Source of the DNA: Serratia bockelmannii | GTDB taxonomy: Bacteria > Pseudomonadota > Gammaproteobacteria > Enterobacterales > Enterobacteriaceae | Assembly (NCBI RefSeq): GCF_008011855.1 | Contig: NZ_VOUX01000003.1 | Span: forward strand, 556,851 to 620,850 | Length of the DNA stretch: 64,000 nucleotides | Reading direction: 5' to 3' | Part shown: positions 49,553 through 60,414 of the stretch, one piece after another | How the letters are laid out: every line of letters starts with the position of its first letter | How positions within the stretch are numbered: position 1 is the stretch's first letter | Notes under the pieces: generated by a model | The model's database searches: none | The model's input: only the letters and a program-made list of their open reading frames with translations | What the model was told of the DNA's origin: nothing | Made by a program: the position numbers and the translations under genes

Positions 49553-51691
49553 ATGAACGTTATCGCCATCATGAATCACATGGGTGTCTACTTCAAAGAA
49601 GAGCCTATCCGTGAACTGCATCAGGCGCTGGAAAGTCTGGATTTCCGCATCGTTTACCCTAACGATCGCGAAGACCTGCTGAAACTGATCGAGAACAACG
49701 CCCGCCTGTGCGGGGTGATCTTCGACTGGGACAAATACAACCTGGAGCTGTGCGAAGAGATCAGTCAGCTGAACGAATACATGCCGCTGTACGCGTTCGC
49801 CAACACCTATTCCACGCTGGACGTCAGCCTGAACGATCTGCGCATGCAGGTGCGCTTCTTCGAGTATGCGCTTGGCGCGGCAACCGACATCGCCGCCAAG
49901 ATCAAACAGAATACCGACGAATATATCGACACCATCCTGCCGCCGTTGACCAAGGCGCTGTTTAAATACGTGCGCGAAGGCAAATACACTTTCTGTACGC
50001 CGGGCCACATGGGCGGCACCGCGTTCCAGAAGAGCCCGGTGGGCAGCCTGTTCTACGATTTCTTCGGCCCGAACACCATGAAGTCGGATATTTCGATTTC
50101 GGTGTCCGAACTGGGGTCGCTGCTGGATCACTCCGGCCCGCACAAAGAGGCGGAGGAGTACATTTCCCGCGTGTTCAACGCCGAACGCAGCTACATGGTC
50201 ACCAACGGCACCTCCACCGCCAACAAGATCGTCGGCATGTATTCGGCACCGGCGGGCAGCACGGTGCTGATTGACCGTAACTGCCACAAGTCGCTGACTC
50301 ACCTGATGATGATGAGCGACATCACGCCGATCTACTTCCGCCCGACCCGCAACGCCTACGGCATCCTCGGCGGCATTCCGCAGAGCGAGTTCCAGCGCGC
50401 CACCATCGCCAAGCGCGTGAAGGAGACCCCGAACGCCACCTGGCCGGTGCACGCGGTGATCACCAACTCCACCTATGACGGGCTGCTGTACAACACCGAC
50501 TTTATCACGAACACCCTGGACGTGAAGTCGATCCACTTCGATTCCGCCTGGGTGCCTTACACCAACTTCCACCCGATCTATAAAGGCAAGTGCGGCATGA
50601 GCGGCGGCCGCGTGGAGGGCAAGGTGATCTACGAAACCCAGTCCACCCACAAACTGCTGGCGGCCTTCTCGCAGGCTTCGATGATTCATGTGAAGGGTGA
50701 CATCAACGAAGAAACCTTCAACGAAGCCTACATGATGCACACCACCACCTCGCCGCACTACGGCATCGTGGCGTCGACCGAAACCGCCGCGGCGATGATG
50801 AAAGGCAACGCCGGCAAGCGCCTGATCCACGGTTCTATCGAACGCGCGATCAAGTTCCGCAAAGAGATCAAACGCCTGAAAGTCGAGTCCGACGGCTGGT
50901 TCTTCGACGTCTGGCAGCCGGAGCATATCGATGAGCCGGAATGCTGGCCGCTGCGCTCCGACAGCGCCTGGCACGGTTTCAAGAACATCGACAACGAACA
51001 CATGTATCTGGACCCGATCAAGGTCACCATTCTGACGCCGGGGATGAGCAAGGAAGGCGAGATGCAGCCGTTCGGTATCCCGGCCAGCATCGTGGCGAAA
51101 TACCTCGACGAACGCGGCATCATCGTCGAGAAAACCGGGCCGTACAACCTGCTGTTCCTGTTCAGCATTGGCATCGACAAAACCAAGGCGCTCAGCCTGC
51201 TGCGCGCGATGACCGACTTCAAACGCTCGTTCGATCTGAACCTGCGGGTGAAAAACATGCTGCCTTCGCTGTATCACGAAGCGCCTGATTTCTATGAAAA
51301 CATGCGCATTCAGGATCTGGCGCAGAACATTCACCGCCTAGTGGAGCAGCACAACCTGCCGGACCTGATGTACCGCGCGTTCGAAGTGCTGCCAACCATG
51401 GTGATGAATCCGTACCAGGCGTTCCAGAAAGAGCTGCACGGCGAAGTGGAAGAGGTCTATCTGGAAGAAATGGTCGGCAAGGTCAACGCCAATATGATCC
51501 TCCCATACCCACCGGGCGTGCCGCTGGTGATGCCGGGCGAAATGCTGACCGAAGAGAGCCGGCCGGTGCTGGAGTTCCTGCAGATGCTGTGCGAAATCGG
51601 CGCGCATTATCCGGGCTTTGAAACCGACATTCACGGCGCCTATCGTCAGGCGGACGGACGTTATCGGGTGAAAGTGCTGAAGGCGAAATAA
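49553..51691 (+). CDS. cadA: Inducible lysine decarboxylase CadA
   Basis: A 712-residue PLP decarboxylase, the acid-induced isozyme that consumes a cytoplasmic proton per lysine. Schiff-base Lys367 lies in ETQSTHKLLAAFSQAS. Isozyme-specific segments (FANTYSTLDVSLNDLRMQ, HGSIERAIKFRKEIKRLKVESD, KELHGEVEEVYLEEM) match E. coli CadA rather than LdcC. The start at 49553 sits nine bases behind AGGAGAA; an in-frame upstream TTG would add six residues and has no better site. Downstream of cadB in one operon. Confidence 0.96.
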   Translation: MNVIAIMNHMGVYFKEEPIRELHQALESLDFRIVYPNDREDLLKLIENNARLCGVIFDWDKYNLELCEEISQLNEYMPLYAFANTYSTLDVSLNDLRMQVRFFEYALGAATDIAAKIKQNTDEYIDTILPPLTKALFKYVREGKYTFCTPGHMGGTAFQKSPVGSLFYDFFGPNTMKSDISISVSELGSLLDHSGPHKEAEEYISRVFNAERSYMVTNGTSTANKIVGMYSAPAGSTVLIDRNCHKSLTHLMMMSDITPIYFRPTRNAYGILGGIPQSEFQRATIAKRVKETPNATWPVHAVITNSTYDGLLYNTDFITNTLDVKSIHFDSAWVPYTNFHPIYKGKCGMSGGRVEGKVIYETQSTHKLLAAFSQASMIHVKGDINEETFNEAYMMHTTTSPHYGIVASTETAAAMMKGNAGKRLIHGSIERAIKFRKEIKRLKVESDGWFFDVWQPEHIDEPECWPLRSDSAWHGFKNIDNEHMYLDPIKVTILTPGMSKEGEMQPFGIPASIVAKYLDERGIIVEKTGPYNLLFLFSIGIDKTKALSLLRAMTDFKRSFDLNLRVKNMLPSLYHEAPDFYENMRIQDLAQNIHRLVEQHNLPDLMYRAFEVLPTMVMNPYQAFQKELHGEVEEVYLEEMVGKVNANMILPYPPGVPLVMPGEMLTEESRPVLEFLQMLCEIGAHYPGFETDIHGAYRQADGRYRVKVLKAK

Positions 51692-51704
51692 CCGCAGCCA
51701 ATAA

Positions 51705-51731
51705 GAGGGGAGGCGCTCGCGCTTCCCCTTT
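51705..51731 (+). terminator. Terminator-like hairpin after cadA
   Basis: AGGGGAGGCGC/GCGCTTCCCCT stem (one mismatch) followed by TTG. It lies between cadA and the peptide permease, 14 bases past the stop. Confidence 0.65.
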
Positions 51732-51759
51732 GCCGTTCACCGACTGATGGGAGACCTCC

Positions 51760-53205
51760 ATGAAAACACCCTCACAGCCGCGCGCAATCTACTATGTCGT
51801 AGCCATACAAATTTGGGAATATTTCAGCTTTTACGGCATGCGTGCGTTACTGATCCTCTATCTGACCCACCAACTCGGCTATACCGACAGCCACGCCATC
51901 GATCTCTACAGCGCTTACGCTTCGTTAGTTTACGTCACTCCTATTCTTGGCGGCTGGCTCGCCGACCGCCTGCTGGGCAATCGCGTCGCGGTGATCGCCG
52001 GTGCGGCGCTGATGACCCTGGGGCATATCGTGCTCGGCCTGAGCGCGGTTTCCGCCCAGTCGCTCTATCTGGCGTTAGCCATCATCATCTGCGGCTACGG
52101 CCTGTTCAAATCCAATATCAGCTGCCTGCTGGGCGAGCTGTATCCGGCGCAGGACTCGCGCCGCGAAGGGGGCTTCTCGCTGCTGTACGCCGCCGGCAAC
52201 GTCGGGTCTATTCTGGCGCCGATCGCCTGCGGGTTGGCGGCTGAGCGCTATGGCTGGCACGTCGGCTTTGCATTGGCCGGGATCGGCATGTTCGCCGGCC
52301 TGGTGATTTTCCTGCTCGGCGGGCGCCACTTCCGCCACACGCGTGGCGTGAATGCACCGCTGATGCGCGCCAGGAGTCTGGGCCTGCCGCACTGGGGTTG
52401 GCTGCTGGCGGCGCTGCTGGCGTCGCCGCTGTTCTTCACGCTGCTGTTTGAACGTGGCTGGGCCGGCTATTTGCTCGGGTTGGTGTGCGTGGCGGCGGTG
52501 GTGCTGGTGGCGCGCATTATGCTGCGCGCGGACACCGGCCAGCGCCGGGGGCTGTGGCAGATCGTTGTGCTGATGCTGCTAGGCACGCTGTTCTGGGCCT
52601 TTGCCCAGCAGGGCGGCAGCTCCATCAGCCTGTTTATCGATCATTTCGTTGACCGGCGCTGGTTCGGCTGGACGGTGCCGACCGCCTTGTTCCAGTCGGT
52701 TAACGCCTGTGCGGTGATGCTGGGCGGCGTGGCGCTGGCCTGGCTGGCGAGTGGCGATGGCGACCGCACGCTGCGCATCTGGTGCAAGTTCGCCTTCGGT
52801 CTGCTGTTGATCGGCGTCGGCTTTACGCTGATGGCGCTTAATACCCGGCTGCACGGGCCGGGATCGATGGGGCTGATGATCGCCGGTTTGGCGGTGATGG
52901 GCTTTGCCGAACTGTTTATCGATCCGGTGGCGATGGCGCAGATCACCCGGCTGAATATCCCCGGCGCCACCGGCGTGTTGACCGGTATCTATATGCTGGC
53001 GACCGGTTCGATCGCCAACTACCTGGCGGGCATCATCGCCAATCAGACCGCCGAAGACCACATCGAAGGGGCGGCGATGCAGGCGTATGGCCGCATTTTC
53101 GCCCAGATCGGCTGGGGAGCGGCCGGATGTGCGCTGGCGGTGATCGCGGTGCTGGGCGGCTGGTGGCTGCTGACGCGACGCCAGGCCCGGACGGTTAATG
53201 CTTGA
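51760..53205 (+). CDS. dtpC: Proton-dependent di/tripeptide permease DtpC
   Basis: A 481-residue POT-family transporter with about 14 helices in the inner membrane. The first 35 residues are nearly identical to E. coli DtpC/YjdL ([20 protein letters not shown]). The usual POT ExxERFxYY motif is replaced by [10 protein letters not shown], the mark of the atypical DtpC branch, which prefers dipeptides with a lysine. [17 protein letters not shown] and the second-half motif [17 protein letters not shown] are intact. In E. coli it also lies downstream of cadBA, which suggests it feeds lysine peptides to the decarboxylase. Confidence 0.93.
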   Translation: MKTPSQPRAIYYVVAIQIWEYFSFYGMRALLILYLTHQLGYTDSHAIDLYSAYASLVYVTPILGGWLADRLLGNRVAVIAGAALMTLGHIVLGLSAVSAQSLYLALAIIICGYGLFKSNISCLLGELYPAQDSRREGGFSLLYAAGNVGSILAPIACGLAAERYGWHVGFALAGIGMFAGLVIFLLGGRHFRHTRGVNAPLMRARSLGLPHWGWLLAALLASPLFFTLLFERGWAGYLLGLVCVAAVVLVARIMLRADTGQRRGLWQIVVLMLLGTLFWAFAQQGGSSISLFIDHFVDRRWFGWTVPTALFQSVNACAVMLGGVALAWLASGDGDRTLRIWCKFAFGLLLIGVGFTLMALNTRLHGPGSMGLMIAGLAVMGFAELFIDPVAMAQITRLNIPGATGVLTGIYMLATGSIANYLAGIIANQTAEDHIEGAAMQAYGRIFAQIGWGAAGCALAVIAVLGGWWLLTRRQARTVNA

Positions 53206-53261
53206 TTGATGGCGGTAGGCGGGGTTAACGTGCAGCTATGTAGAAGTGACAAAGCCTACCG

Positions 53262-54593
53262 ATGGATACTGATCAATTAACGACGCAGGTGGCGGACCAG
53301 CTGGGCGCGCAGCAGCGGCTGCTGGTGGCGTTCAGCGGCGGCCTGGATTCCAGCGTGCTGCTGCATCTGCTGGCGGCGTTGCGCCGCCAACGTCCGGCGC
53401 TGCAGCTGCGTGCGCTGCACGTGCATCATGGCCTGAGCGCCTTTGCCGACCGTTGGGTTGAGCATTGCCGCAGCCGGTGTGCCGACTGGCAGATCCCGCT
53501 GACGGTGACGCACGTGCAGGTAGATGCCCGCCAGGGCGGCATCGAAGCGGCGGCGCGTGCGGCGCGCTATGCCGCCTTCAGCGCAGCATTGGCGGAGGGC
53601 GAAGCGCTGCTCACCGCCCAACACCTTGACGATCAAAGCGAAACCTTCCTGTTGGCGCTCAAGCGCGGCAGCGGGCCGGCGGGGTTGTCGGCGATGGCGG
53701 CGCGCGCCACGCTGGGCGAGCACCTGCTGTTGCGGCCGCTGTTGGGCTGTTCGCGTCAGACGCTGGAAAGCTACGCGCAACGTCACGCCTTAACCTGGAT
53801 AGATGACGACAGCAATCAGGACACGCGCTTCGATCGCAATTTCCTGCGGTTGCAGGTGTTGCCGCAGCTCAACCAGCGCTGGCCGCACTTCGCCTCGGCG
53901 GTAGCGCGCAGCGCCGGCCTGTGCGCCGAGCAGGAGCAACTGCTGGACGAACTGTTGGCAGAACCGCTGCAAAGCCTGTTGGCGGCGGATCGCTCATTGG
54001 CGATTGACGGCCTGACCGACTGTTCGCCGGTGCGGCGCTTCGCCTTGCTGCGGCGCTGGATCGCATTGTTTAACGTCACCATGCCGGCGCGTGAGCAGCT
54101 TCAGCGCCTGTGGGATGAGGTGGCGCTCAGCCGGGAGGATGCCGAACCGCAGCTGCAGCTCGGCGCCTATCAGATCCGCCGTTTCCGCGGCCGATTGCAC
54201 CTGTTGCCGCCGCTGGCGGCGCTGCTCGATGTGCATCTGCCCTGGCAGCCTGACCAGCCGCTGACGTTGCCGGACGGGCTGGGGCAGTTGATTGCCGGTG
54301 AGGGCGAGCTGGTGCTGCGCGCACCGCAGCCATCGCAACAGGTCAGCGTTCGGTTCGGCGGCGTGCAGGGTGCGGTGCGCATCGTGGGGCGCGTCCATTC
54401 GCGGCCGATAAAAAAACTGTGGCAGGAGCTGGGTATTCCTCCCTGGCAGCGTGAACGCATCCCGTTGATTTATTATGATGAGCAGCTGATCGCCGCGCTG
54501 GGCGTATTCGTCTGTGAGGCGGGGCAGGTGCCGGAAGGCGAACGCCCGTGGCGGCTGCGCTGGGAAAAAAATCATAATCGTGAGGAGCAATGA
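53262..54593 (+). CDS. tilS: tRNA(Ile)-lysidine synthase TilS
   Basis: A 443-residue essential enzyme that attaches lysine to C34 of the CAU-anticodon isoleucine tRNA so that it reads AUA. The ATP PP-loop SGGLDSS is at residues 25-31; [22 protein letters not shown] and [16 protein letters not shown] are the conserved tRNA-site segments; the C-terminal lysidine-synthase domain follows. E. coli TilS is 432 residues. Its stop TGA overlaps the start of a cytochrome gene by one base. Confidence 0.95.
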   Translation: MDTDQLTTQVADQLGAQQRLLVAFSGGLDSSVLLHLLAALRRQRPALQLRALHVHHGLSAFADRWVEHCRSRCADWQIPLTVTHVQVDARQGGIEAAARAARYAAFSAALAEGEALLTAQHLDDQSETFLLALKRGSGPAGLSAMAARATLGEHLLLRPLLGCSRQTLESYAQRHALTWIDDDSNQDTRFDRNFLRLQVLPQLNQRWPHFASAVARSAGLCAEQEQLLDELLAEPLQSLLAADRSLAIDGLTDCSPVRRFALLRRWIALFNVTMPAREQLQRLWDEVALSREDAEPQLQLGAYQIRRFRGRLHLLPPLAALLDVHLPWQPDQPLTLPDGLGQLIAGEGELVLRAPQPSQQVSVRFGGVQGAVRIVGRVHSRPIKKLWQELGIPPWQRERIPLIYYDEQLIAALGVFVCEAGQVPEGERPWRLRWEKNHNREEQ

Positions 54594-54907
54594 TGAAGTT
54601 TGTGGAAATCGCGCTGTTGGCTGCCGGCCTGTTCAGCCTGCCGGCGTTGGCGGCGGGAGATGCGGCGGCCGGCCAGGCCAAAGCCGCCGCCTGTGCGGCC
54701 TGCCACGGCGCGCAGGGCAAGGTGACGGTGCCGATGTACCCGAATCTGGCCGGGCAGAATGCCATGTACCTGCAGCACGCATTGCAGGCGTACAAGAAAG
54801 GGGAACGCAACGGCGGCCAGGCCGAGGTGATGAAGGCCTACGTGTCGGGGCTGTCGGATGACGATATCGCCGATCTGGCGGCCTATTACGCCAGCCTGAA
54901 GCCCTAA
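54593..54907 (+). CDS. Small periplasmic c-type cytochrome (class I)
   Basis: A 104-residue protein. A signal peptide of about 21 residues (hydrophobic [12 protein letters not shown], cleavage after LAA) precedes a mature domain with one haem-binding motif C34-A-A-C37-H38. The axial methionine may be in [16 protein letters not shown], and the end [20 protein letters not shown] is the C-terminal helix typical of cytochrome c553/c4-like folds. It would carry electrons in the periplasm after maturation by the Ccm system. The ATG at 54593 is five bases from AGGAG; an ATG at 54590 is too close. It overlaps tilS by one base; E. coli has no such gene here. Confidence 0.87.
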   Translation: MKFVEIALLAAGLFSLPALAAGDAAAGQAKAAACAACHGAQGKVTVPMYPNLAGQNAMYLQHALQAYKKGERNGGQAEVMKAYVSGLSDDDIADLAAYYASLKP

Positions 54908-54957
54908 ATGACGAGGGCAGCCGTTGGGCTGCCCTGTTGGGATGGGGTTACCGCTGC

Positions 54958-55477
<520 letters not shown>

Positions 55478-55621
55478 TTATCCTATCCTAGACGACTATA
55501 GCACAGCTGTTATGGAGTTATCAGCACCCCGGCACGCCTTTCGCACTGCCGTGGCCTGGCCGCGCTGGCGGGGTTTGGCCCTGATCAAGTACACTGTCGC
55601 CGGATAATAACGAGGTCACCC

Positions 55622-56170
55622 ATGGCGCTGAAAGCAACCATTTATAAAGCCGCGGTCAATATTGCTGATATGGATCGTCACTTCTACCACGACGCCACGC
55701 TGACGCTGGCGCAACACCCGTCCGAAAATGAGCAGCGCATGATGCTGCGCCTGTTGGCCTGGATCTGTCATGCCGACGAGCGGTTGGTGTTCACCAAAGG
55801 GCTGAGCGCCGACGACGAGCCGGAGATCTGGCAGCGCAACGACCACAACGGGCTGGAAATGTGGATCGAGATGGGATTACCCGACGAAAAACGCATCCGC
55901 AAGGCCTGCAACCAGTCGCCGCGCGTGGTGTTGTACGCTTACGGCGAGCGCGCTGCGCACGTGTGGTGGCAGGGAATGCAGGGTAAGGTGGCCGGCTACA
56001 AGAACCTGAGCGTGCGTTTCCTTGACGACGAGCAGTTGGCGCGCCTGACGGCATTGGCCAGCCGCACCATGACGCTGCAGGCAACGCTGCAGGAGGGAAC
56101 TATTTGGCTGTCCGATGCTCAGAATAGTCTGGAAATCCAGTTTGCCGAGTGGCAGCAGGCACAGGTGTAA
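55622..56170 (+). CDS. yaeQ: YaeQ family protein (PD-(D/E)XK nuclease-like fold)
   Basis: A 182-residue cytoplasmic protein. [45 protein letters not shown] and [20 protein letters not shown] match E. coli YaeQ. The family has a nuclease-like fold with degenerate acidic residues; the Glu/Asp of DEPEIW and EMGLPDEK sit where such sites occur. The function is unsettled (E. coli YaeQ suppresses rfaH defects). Three bases before arfB. Confidence 0.92.
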   Translation: MALKATIYKAAVNIADMDRHFYHDATLTLAQHPSENEQRMMLRLLAWICHADERLVFTKGLSADDEPEIWQRNDHNGLEMWIEMGLPDEKRIRKACNQSPRVVLYAYGERAAHVWWQGMQGKVAGYKNLSVRFLDDEQLARLTALASRTMTLQATLQEGTIWLSDAQNSLEIQFAEWQQAQV

Positions 56171-56173
56171 CCG

Positions 56174-56587
56174 GTGCTGGAACTGTCAAGAAACGTAGCC
56201 ATACCGGATAATGAACTGGAATTGACGGCGATCCGCGCACAGGGCGCGGGCGGCCAGCACGTGAACAAAACCTCAACGGCGATCCATTTGCGCTTTGACA
56301 TCCGGGCATCCAGCCTGCCAGAGTATTATAAGGAAAGGCTGCTGGCGCTGAATCATCATCTCATTACCGCTGATGGCGTAGTGATTATCAAGGCGCAAGA
56401 GTATCGCAGTCAGGAATTGAATCGCGAAGCGGCGTTGGCCAGGTTGGTCGCGCTGATTCAGCAGGCGATGGTGGTGGAAAAAACGCGCAAGGCGACCAAG
56501 CCGACGAAAGGGGCGAAACTGCGTCGCCTGGAAGGCAAGACGCGTAAAGGCGCCACCAAGGCGCTGCGTGGCAAGGTTCGCACTTAG
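56174..56587 (+). CDS. arfB: Alternative ribosome rescue factor ArfB (peptidyl-tRNA hydrolase)
   Basis: A 137-residue release-factor-like protein that frees ribosomes stalled without a stop codon. The catalytic loop GGQ is in [20 protein letters not shown], and the basic C-terminal tail ([20 protein letters not shown]) enters the empty mRNA channel. It starts at GTG (56174) to align with E. coli ArfB (140). The near contact with yaeQ suggests co-transcription. Confidence 0.95.
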   Translation: MLELSRNVAIPDNELELTAIRAQGAGGQHVNKTSTAIHLRFDIRASSLPEYYKERLLALNHHLITADGVVIIKAQEYRSQELNREAALARLVALIQQAMVVEKTRKATKPTKGAKLRRLEGKTRKGATKALRGKVRT

Positions 56588-56616
56588 GAATACATGAACA
56601 CAGTAGGAGAATAACT

Positions 56617-57300
56617 GTGAAGAAAATTACGGTAGCCCTGTTCTTGGCGGCAGGCGCACTCTCGTTGTTGGGATGCAACAATCATTATCAGCCGAAGGAA
56701 CAACCGCTGCAGGCGATGCCGCAGAGTTATCAAGGATTGTTGCCTTGCGCCGATTGCGGCGGGCTGGATACGGCGCTGTTCCTGGATGAGGACGGCACCT
56801 TTGTGCTGCAGGAAACCTATCGCGGCACCAAAGACGGCGATCAGACCTTTGCCGACTACGGCAAATGGGCGCGCACTGCGGATAAGCTGGTGCTGACCGA
56901 CAGCACCGGTGAAAAACGTTACTTCCGTCCGGTGGGCAAGAGCCTGGAGATGCTGGATCGCAGCGGCGCGCCGATCGCCTCCAAGCTGAACTATCGCCTG
57001 GAGCCGATTGAAAAACCGTTGCCTAAAACGCCGATGGTGATGAAAGGCAGTTACACCTATATGGCGGATGCGGCAGTTTTCAAGGACTGCGCTACCGGCA
57101 TCACGTTCCCGGTGGATAACAACATCGCGCTGGAGCAAGGTTACGCCAAAGCCAACAAAAATGCCGGCGAGCCGGTGTTCCTGACCTTCAATGCGCATTT
57201 CAGCGTGCAGCCATCGATGGAAGAAGGGCAGATAGAGAAGGCGGTGGTACCGGACGGCAAAATCGCGTTCGACCGCAGCAAAAACTGCAGCAGCAAGTAA
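56617..57300 (+). CDS. nlpE: Outer membrane lipoprotein NlpE (copper resistance, Cpx activator)
   Basis: A 227-residue lipoprotein. The signal peptide ends at lipobox LSLLGC (Cys20). The N-terminal beta-barrel domain has the LLPCADCGG pair of cysteines that form a disulfide in E. coli, and the C-terminal OB-like domain has a second pair (KDCATG and NCSSK). It senses surface attachment and lipoprotein or disulfide defects and activates CpxA. The start is GTG behind AGGAGA. A bidirectional terminator separates it from proS. Confidence 0.94.
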   Translation: MKKITVALFLAAGALSLLGCNNHYQPKEQPLQAMPQSYQGLLPCADCGGLDTALFLDEDGTFVLQETYRGTKDGDQTFADYGKWARTADKLVLTDSTGEKRYFRPVGKSLEMLDRSGAPIASKLNYRLEPIEKPLPKTPMVMKGSYTYMADAAVFKDCATGITFPVDNNIALEQGYAKANKNAGEPVFLTFNAHFSVQPSMEEGQIEKAVVPDGKIAFDRSKNCSSK

Positions 57301-57313
57301 GCGTTTTCGGATA

Positions 57314-57340
57314 TAAAAAAACCCGCCTAGGCGGGTTTTT
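57314..57340. terminator. Bidirectional intrinsic terminator, nlpE and proS
   Basis: AAAAAAACCCGCC/GGCGGGTTTTTT, symmetric with A run on one side and T run on the other, so it can end both convergent transcripts. Confidence 0.93.
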
Positions 57341-57360
57341 TATTTTCTGGCGTTCGTCGC

Positions 57361-59079
57361 TCAGCGTTTGATCTGGCCCAGCAGGAAATCAACGATTTCG
57401 CCGGTTTTGATCATTTGCTTCTCGCCGACGCGGCGGTTCTTGTACTCGATCTCTTCGTTGTCGAGGTTACGGTCACCGATAACGATAGAGTGCGGCACGC
57501 CGATCAGTTCCATATCCGCGAACATCACGCCCGGACGCTCTTTGCGGTCATCGAGGATCACGTCGATGCCATGGGAGCGCAGGGTGTTGTACAGCTCTTC
57601 GGCGAGCGCCTGCACGCGGAACGACTTGTGCATGTTCATCGGCAGAATAGCGACCTGGAACGGCGCGATAGCGTCCGGCCAGATGATGCCGCGTTCGTCG
57701 TGGTTCTGCTCGATGGCGGCGGCCACAACGCGCGTGACCCCGATGCCGTAGCAACCCATGGTCAGTACCTGGTTACGGCCATCTTCGCCTTGCACGGTCG
57801 CTTTCATCGCTTCCGAATACTTGGTGCCGAGCTGGAAGATATGGCCCACTTCGATGCCACGTTTGATCAGCAGCGTACCCTGACCGTCCGGGCTGGCGTC
57901 GCCTTCCACCACGTTCCGGATATCGGCCACCTGCGGCAGCGGCAGATCGCGCTCCCAGTTGATGCCAAAGTAGTGTTTGCCGTCAACGTTGGCGCCGGCG
58001 CCAAAGTCGCTCATCGCCGCCACGCTGCGGTCAGCTACCACCGGCATCGGCAGGTTGACCGGGCCGAGTGAACCCGGGCCGGCACCGACGATGGCGCGAA
58101 TTTCTTCTTCGGTGGCGAAGGTCAGCGGCGTGGCAACCAGCGCCAGCTTCTCTGCCTTGACTTCGTTCAGCTCGTGATCGCCGCGCACCAGCAGAGCGAC
58201 CAGCTTGTGGCCGCTCTCTTCGGTGGCGCGTACCATCAGCGTCTTCACGGTTTTTTCCACTGGCAGCGCGAATTGCTCGACCAGCTCGGCGATGGTTTTT
58301 GCGTTCGGGGTATCTACCAGGCGCAGCGCTTCGCTGGCCGCCGCGCGCGGAGCCGCCGGCGCGACCGCTTCCGCCAGCTCGATGTTGGCGGCGAAGTCGG
58401 AACCGGTGGAGAACACGATATCGTCTTCACCGCTGTCTGCCAGCACCTGGAATTCGTGCGACGCACTGCCGCCGATCGAGCCGGTATCGGCCTGCACCGG
58501 GCGGAAATCCAGGCCCATGCGGCTGAAGATTTTGCTGTACGCTTCGTACATCGCGTCGTAAGTCTCCTGCAGAGACTCCTGCGAGGTATGGAAGGAGTAG
58601 GCATCCTTCATCAGGAACTCACGGGAACGCATCACGCCGAAACGTGGGCGCACTTCATCACGGAACTTGGTCTGGATCTGGAAGAAGTTCAGCGGCAGCT
58701 GCTTGTACGAGCTGATCTCGTTGCGGATCAGATCGGTAATCACTTCTTCATGCGTCGGGCCCAGCACGAAAGGACGGTCACCGCGGTCGACGAAGCGCAG
58801 CAGCTCGGGGCCGTATTGCTCCCAACGGCCGCTTTCCTGCCACAGGTCGGCAGGCTGAACCACCGGCATGGACACTTCGATCGCATTAGCATTGTTCATT
58901 TCTTCGCGAACGATGTTTTCAACCTTCTTCAGAACGCGCAGGCCGGTCGGCAGCCAGGTGTAAAGACCGGAGGCCAGCTTGCGGATCATCCCGGCGCGCA
59001 GCATCAGCTGGTGGCTGATCACTTCGGCGTCGGCAGGTGTCTCCTTCAGAGTGGAGAGCAGATATTGGCTAGTACGCAT
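57361..59079 (-). CDS. proS: Prolyl-tRNA synthetase, bacterial type
   Basis: A 572-residue class II synthetase. It begins with the motif region [20 protein letters not shown] and contains [39 protein letters not shown] (motif 2), the YbaK-like editing insert (about residues 224-408, [21 protein letters not shown]) that removes misactivated alanine, [18 protein letters not shown] (motif 3) and the anticodon domain. Same length as E. coli ProS. Confidence 0.98.
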   Translation of the reverse strand: MRTSQYLLSTLKETPADAEVISHQLMLRAGMIRKLASGLYTWLPTGLRVLKKVENIVREEMNNANAIEVSMPVVQPADLWQESGRWEQYGPELLRFVDRGDRPFVLGPTHEEVITDLIRNEISSYKQLPLNFFQIQTKFRDEVRPRFGVMRSREFLMKDAYSFHTSQESLQETYDAMYEAYSKIFSRMGLDFRPVQADTGSIGGSASHEFQVLADSGEDDIVFSTGSDFAANIELAEAVAPAAPRAAASEALRLVDTPNAKTIAELVEQFALPVEKTVKTLMVRATEESGHKLVALLVRGDHELNEVKAEKLALVATPLTFATEEEIRAIVGAGPGSLGPVNLPMPVVADRSVAAMSDFGAGANVDGKHYFGINWERDLPLPQVADIRNVVEGDASPDGQGTLLIKRGIEVGHIFQLGTKYSEAMKATVQGEDGRNQVLTMGCYGIGVTRVVAAAIEQNHDERGIIWPDAIAPFQVAILPMNMHKSFRVQALAEELYNTLRSHGIDVILDDRKERPGVMFADMELIGVPHSIVIGDRNLDNEEIEYKNRRVGEKQMIKTGEIVDFLLGQIKR

Positions 59080-59191
59080 GGTGTTTTGGTTCCGTTAGAA
59101 CTGCAAATTGCATCGGGCTGCCAGAGTGGCGGCCAAAAAGTGATTTAGTTTACCAGCGCGAGCGGGTCGCCAAAAGAGAGGCGGCGGAATT

Positions 59192-59899
59192 TTAACGCGG
59201 GTCGAGCGACAGCACTTCGGTGTGGCCGTCCACGACGCGCCAGCGCACGTTGAAATCCAGCAGCCAGACGGCGTAATCCCGTTCGACGTCCTCTCCTTTA
59301 CGATAGGCGGGACGGGGGTCCTGTGCCAGCACCTGGCTGATAAAACGCCTTAATTGCGGGTAGCGCGCCTGATGTTGCTGCAGCTGCTGTTCCGCCTGCG
59401 GCGCGAAACGCACCGGCATATCGCCGGCGGGCGCGGCCTGGGCAAAGCCGGCGCGGGCCTGCGGTTGGCTCTCGGCGAACGGCAGATAAGGCTTGATGTC
59501 CACCACCGGGGTACCGTCGACCAGATCGAGGCTGCCCAGTTCCAGCGCCACTTCCCCGTTTTTCACCCGTACGCCTTTGAGCTCAATGAGCGACATGCCG
59601 AGCGGGTTGGGGCGGAAGGTGGAGCGGGTGGCGAACACGCCCATGCGGGCATTGCCGCCTAAACGCGGTGGGCGTACCGTCGGGCGCCAGCCGCCTTCCA
59701 TGGTTTGATGGAAAATGAACATCACCCACAGATGGCTGAAATCGCGGAGACCGCGAACCGCTTCCGCCTGGTTGTAGGGCGGTAGCAACAGCAGTTCGCC
59801 GCCACCGTCTTCGACCAGCCCAGGTTGGCGGGGCACGGCGAATTTCTCTTTATACGGCGAGCGGATCACGCCGATCTGCTCGAAAACGAATTCGGTCAT
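59192..59899 (-). CDS. trmO: tRNA (N6-threonylcarbamoyladenosine(37)-N6)-methyltransferase TrmO
   Basis: A 235-residue SAM-dependent enzyme (YaeB/TsaA) that methylates t6A37 in threonine tRNAs to m6t6A. The beta-barrel UPF0066 core shows IGVIRSPYKEKFAVPRQPGL, LWVMFIFHQ, MGVFATRSTFRPNPLGMSLIEL and DLVDGTPVVDIKPYLPFAES. The start ATG overlaps the rcsF stop by four bases (ATGA), so translation is coupled. Confidence 0.94.
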   Translation of the reverse strand: MTEFVFEQIGVIRSPYKEKFAVPRQPGLVEDGGGELLLLPPYNQAEAVRGLRDFSHLWVMFIFHQTMEGGWRPTVRPPRLGGNARMGVFATRSTFRPNPLGMSLIELKGVRVKNGEVALELGSLDLVDGTPVVDIKPYLPFAESQPQARAGFAQAAPAGDMPVRFAPQAEQQLQQHQARYPQLRRFISQVLAQDPRPAYRKGEDVERDYAVWLLDFNVRWRVVDGHTEVLSLDPR

Positions 59900-60300
59900 T
59901 TGGACGAGACGTTAAGCGCCGAGCCCTGGCAGACGGCCTGCTGATAACAACCGGCGACGCCGCTGACAATCTGGCAGTCGTGCAGCAGCACGGCGTTGGC
60001 CTTCATGTAAGACGCGCGGATTTGCATGCGTTTACGGGCGGTAGCCAGATTCGGTGGGGAGTCTTGTACGGTGGTTTGGCACGATTCGCCGGACACTTCA
60101 CCCAGATCGCGGAACGGTTTACCCACGAGTTCTTCTGCACTTTTATACAGTTTTACCGGAGCGGGGCGGGCGGCCGGCGTGGTCTTGGCCGGGGCGGTCG
60201 TGGTCGGCTTGCTGGTGCTGTTTGTTGAGGATGGCGCGATACGTTGCGATGAACATCCGGCCAGCGCGAGCGCTAACAAACAGAGAGGTAAAACACGCAT
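59896..60300 (-). CDS. rcsF: Outer membrane lipoprotein RcsF, sensor of the Rcs phosphorelay
   Basis: A 134-residue lipoprotein with lipobox LALAGC (Cys16), a long Ser/Thr/Pro/Ala-rich linker (about residues 20-50) that in E. coli threads through outer-membrane barrels, and a C-terminal domain with four cysteines (ESCQTT, LHDCQIV, AGCYQQ, AVCQG) that form two disulfides. It reports envelope damage to IgaA and RcsC. Confidence 0.95.
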   Translation of the reverse strand: MRVLPLCLLALALAGCSSQRIAPSSTNSTSKPTTTAPAKTTPAARPAPVKLYKSAEELVGKPFRDLGEVSGESCQTTVQDSPPNLATARKRMQIRASYMKANAVLLHDCQIVSGVAGCYQQAVCQGSALNVSSK

Positions 60301-60357
60301 TGAGATTCCTCTGCCTTAATGAAAGTGGCGCTATTGAAGCAATCTATGGCGGAAATA

Positions 60358-60384
60358 ACAAGACGGGCCTTGGCCCGTCTTGCA
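60358..60384 (-). terminator. Hairpin after metQ
   Basis: CAAGACGGGCC/GGCCCGTCTTG palindrome about 30 bases past the metQ stop, followed on the minus strand by TTATTTCC. Probable intrinsic terminator of metNIQ. Confidence 0.7.
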
Positions 60385-60414
60385 ATTATAGGAATAAAAT
60401 TGGTGAATAAGCGC

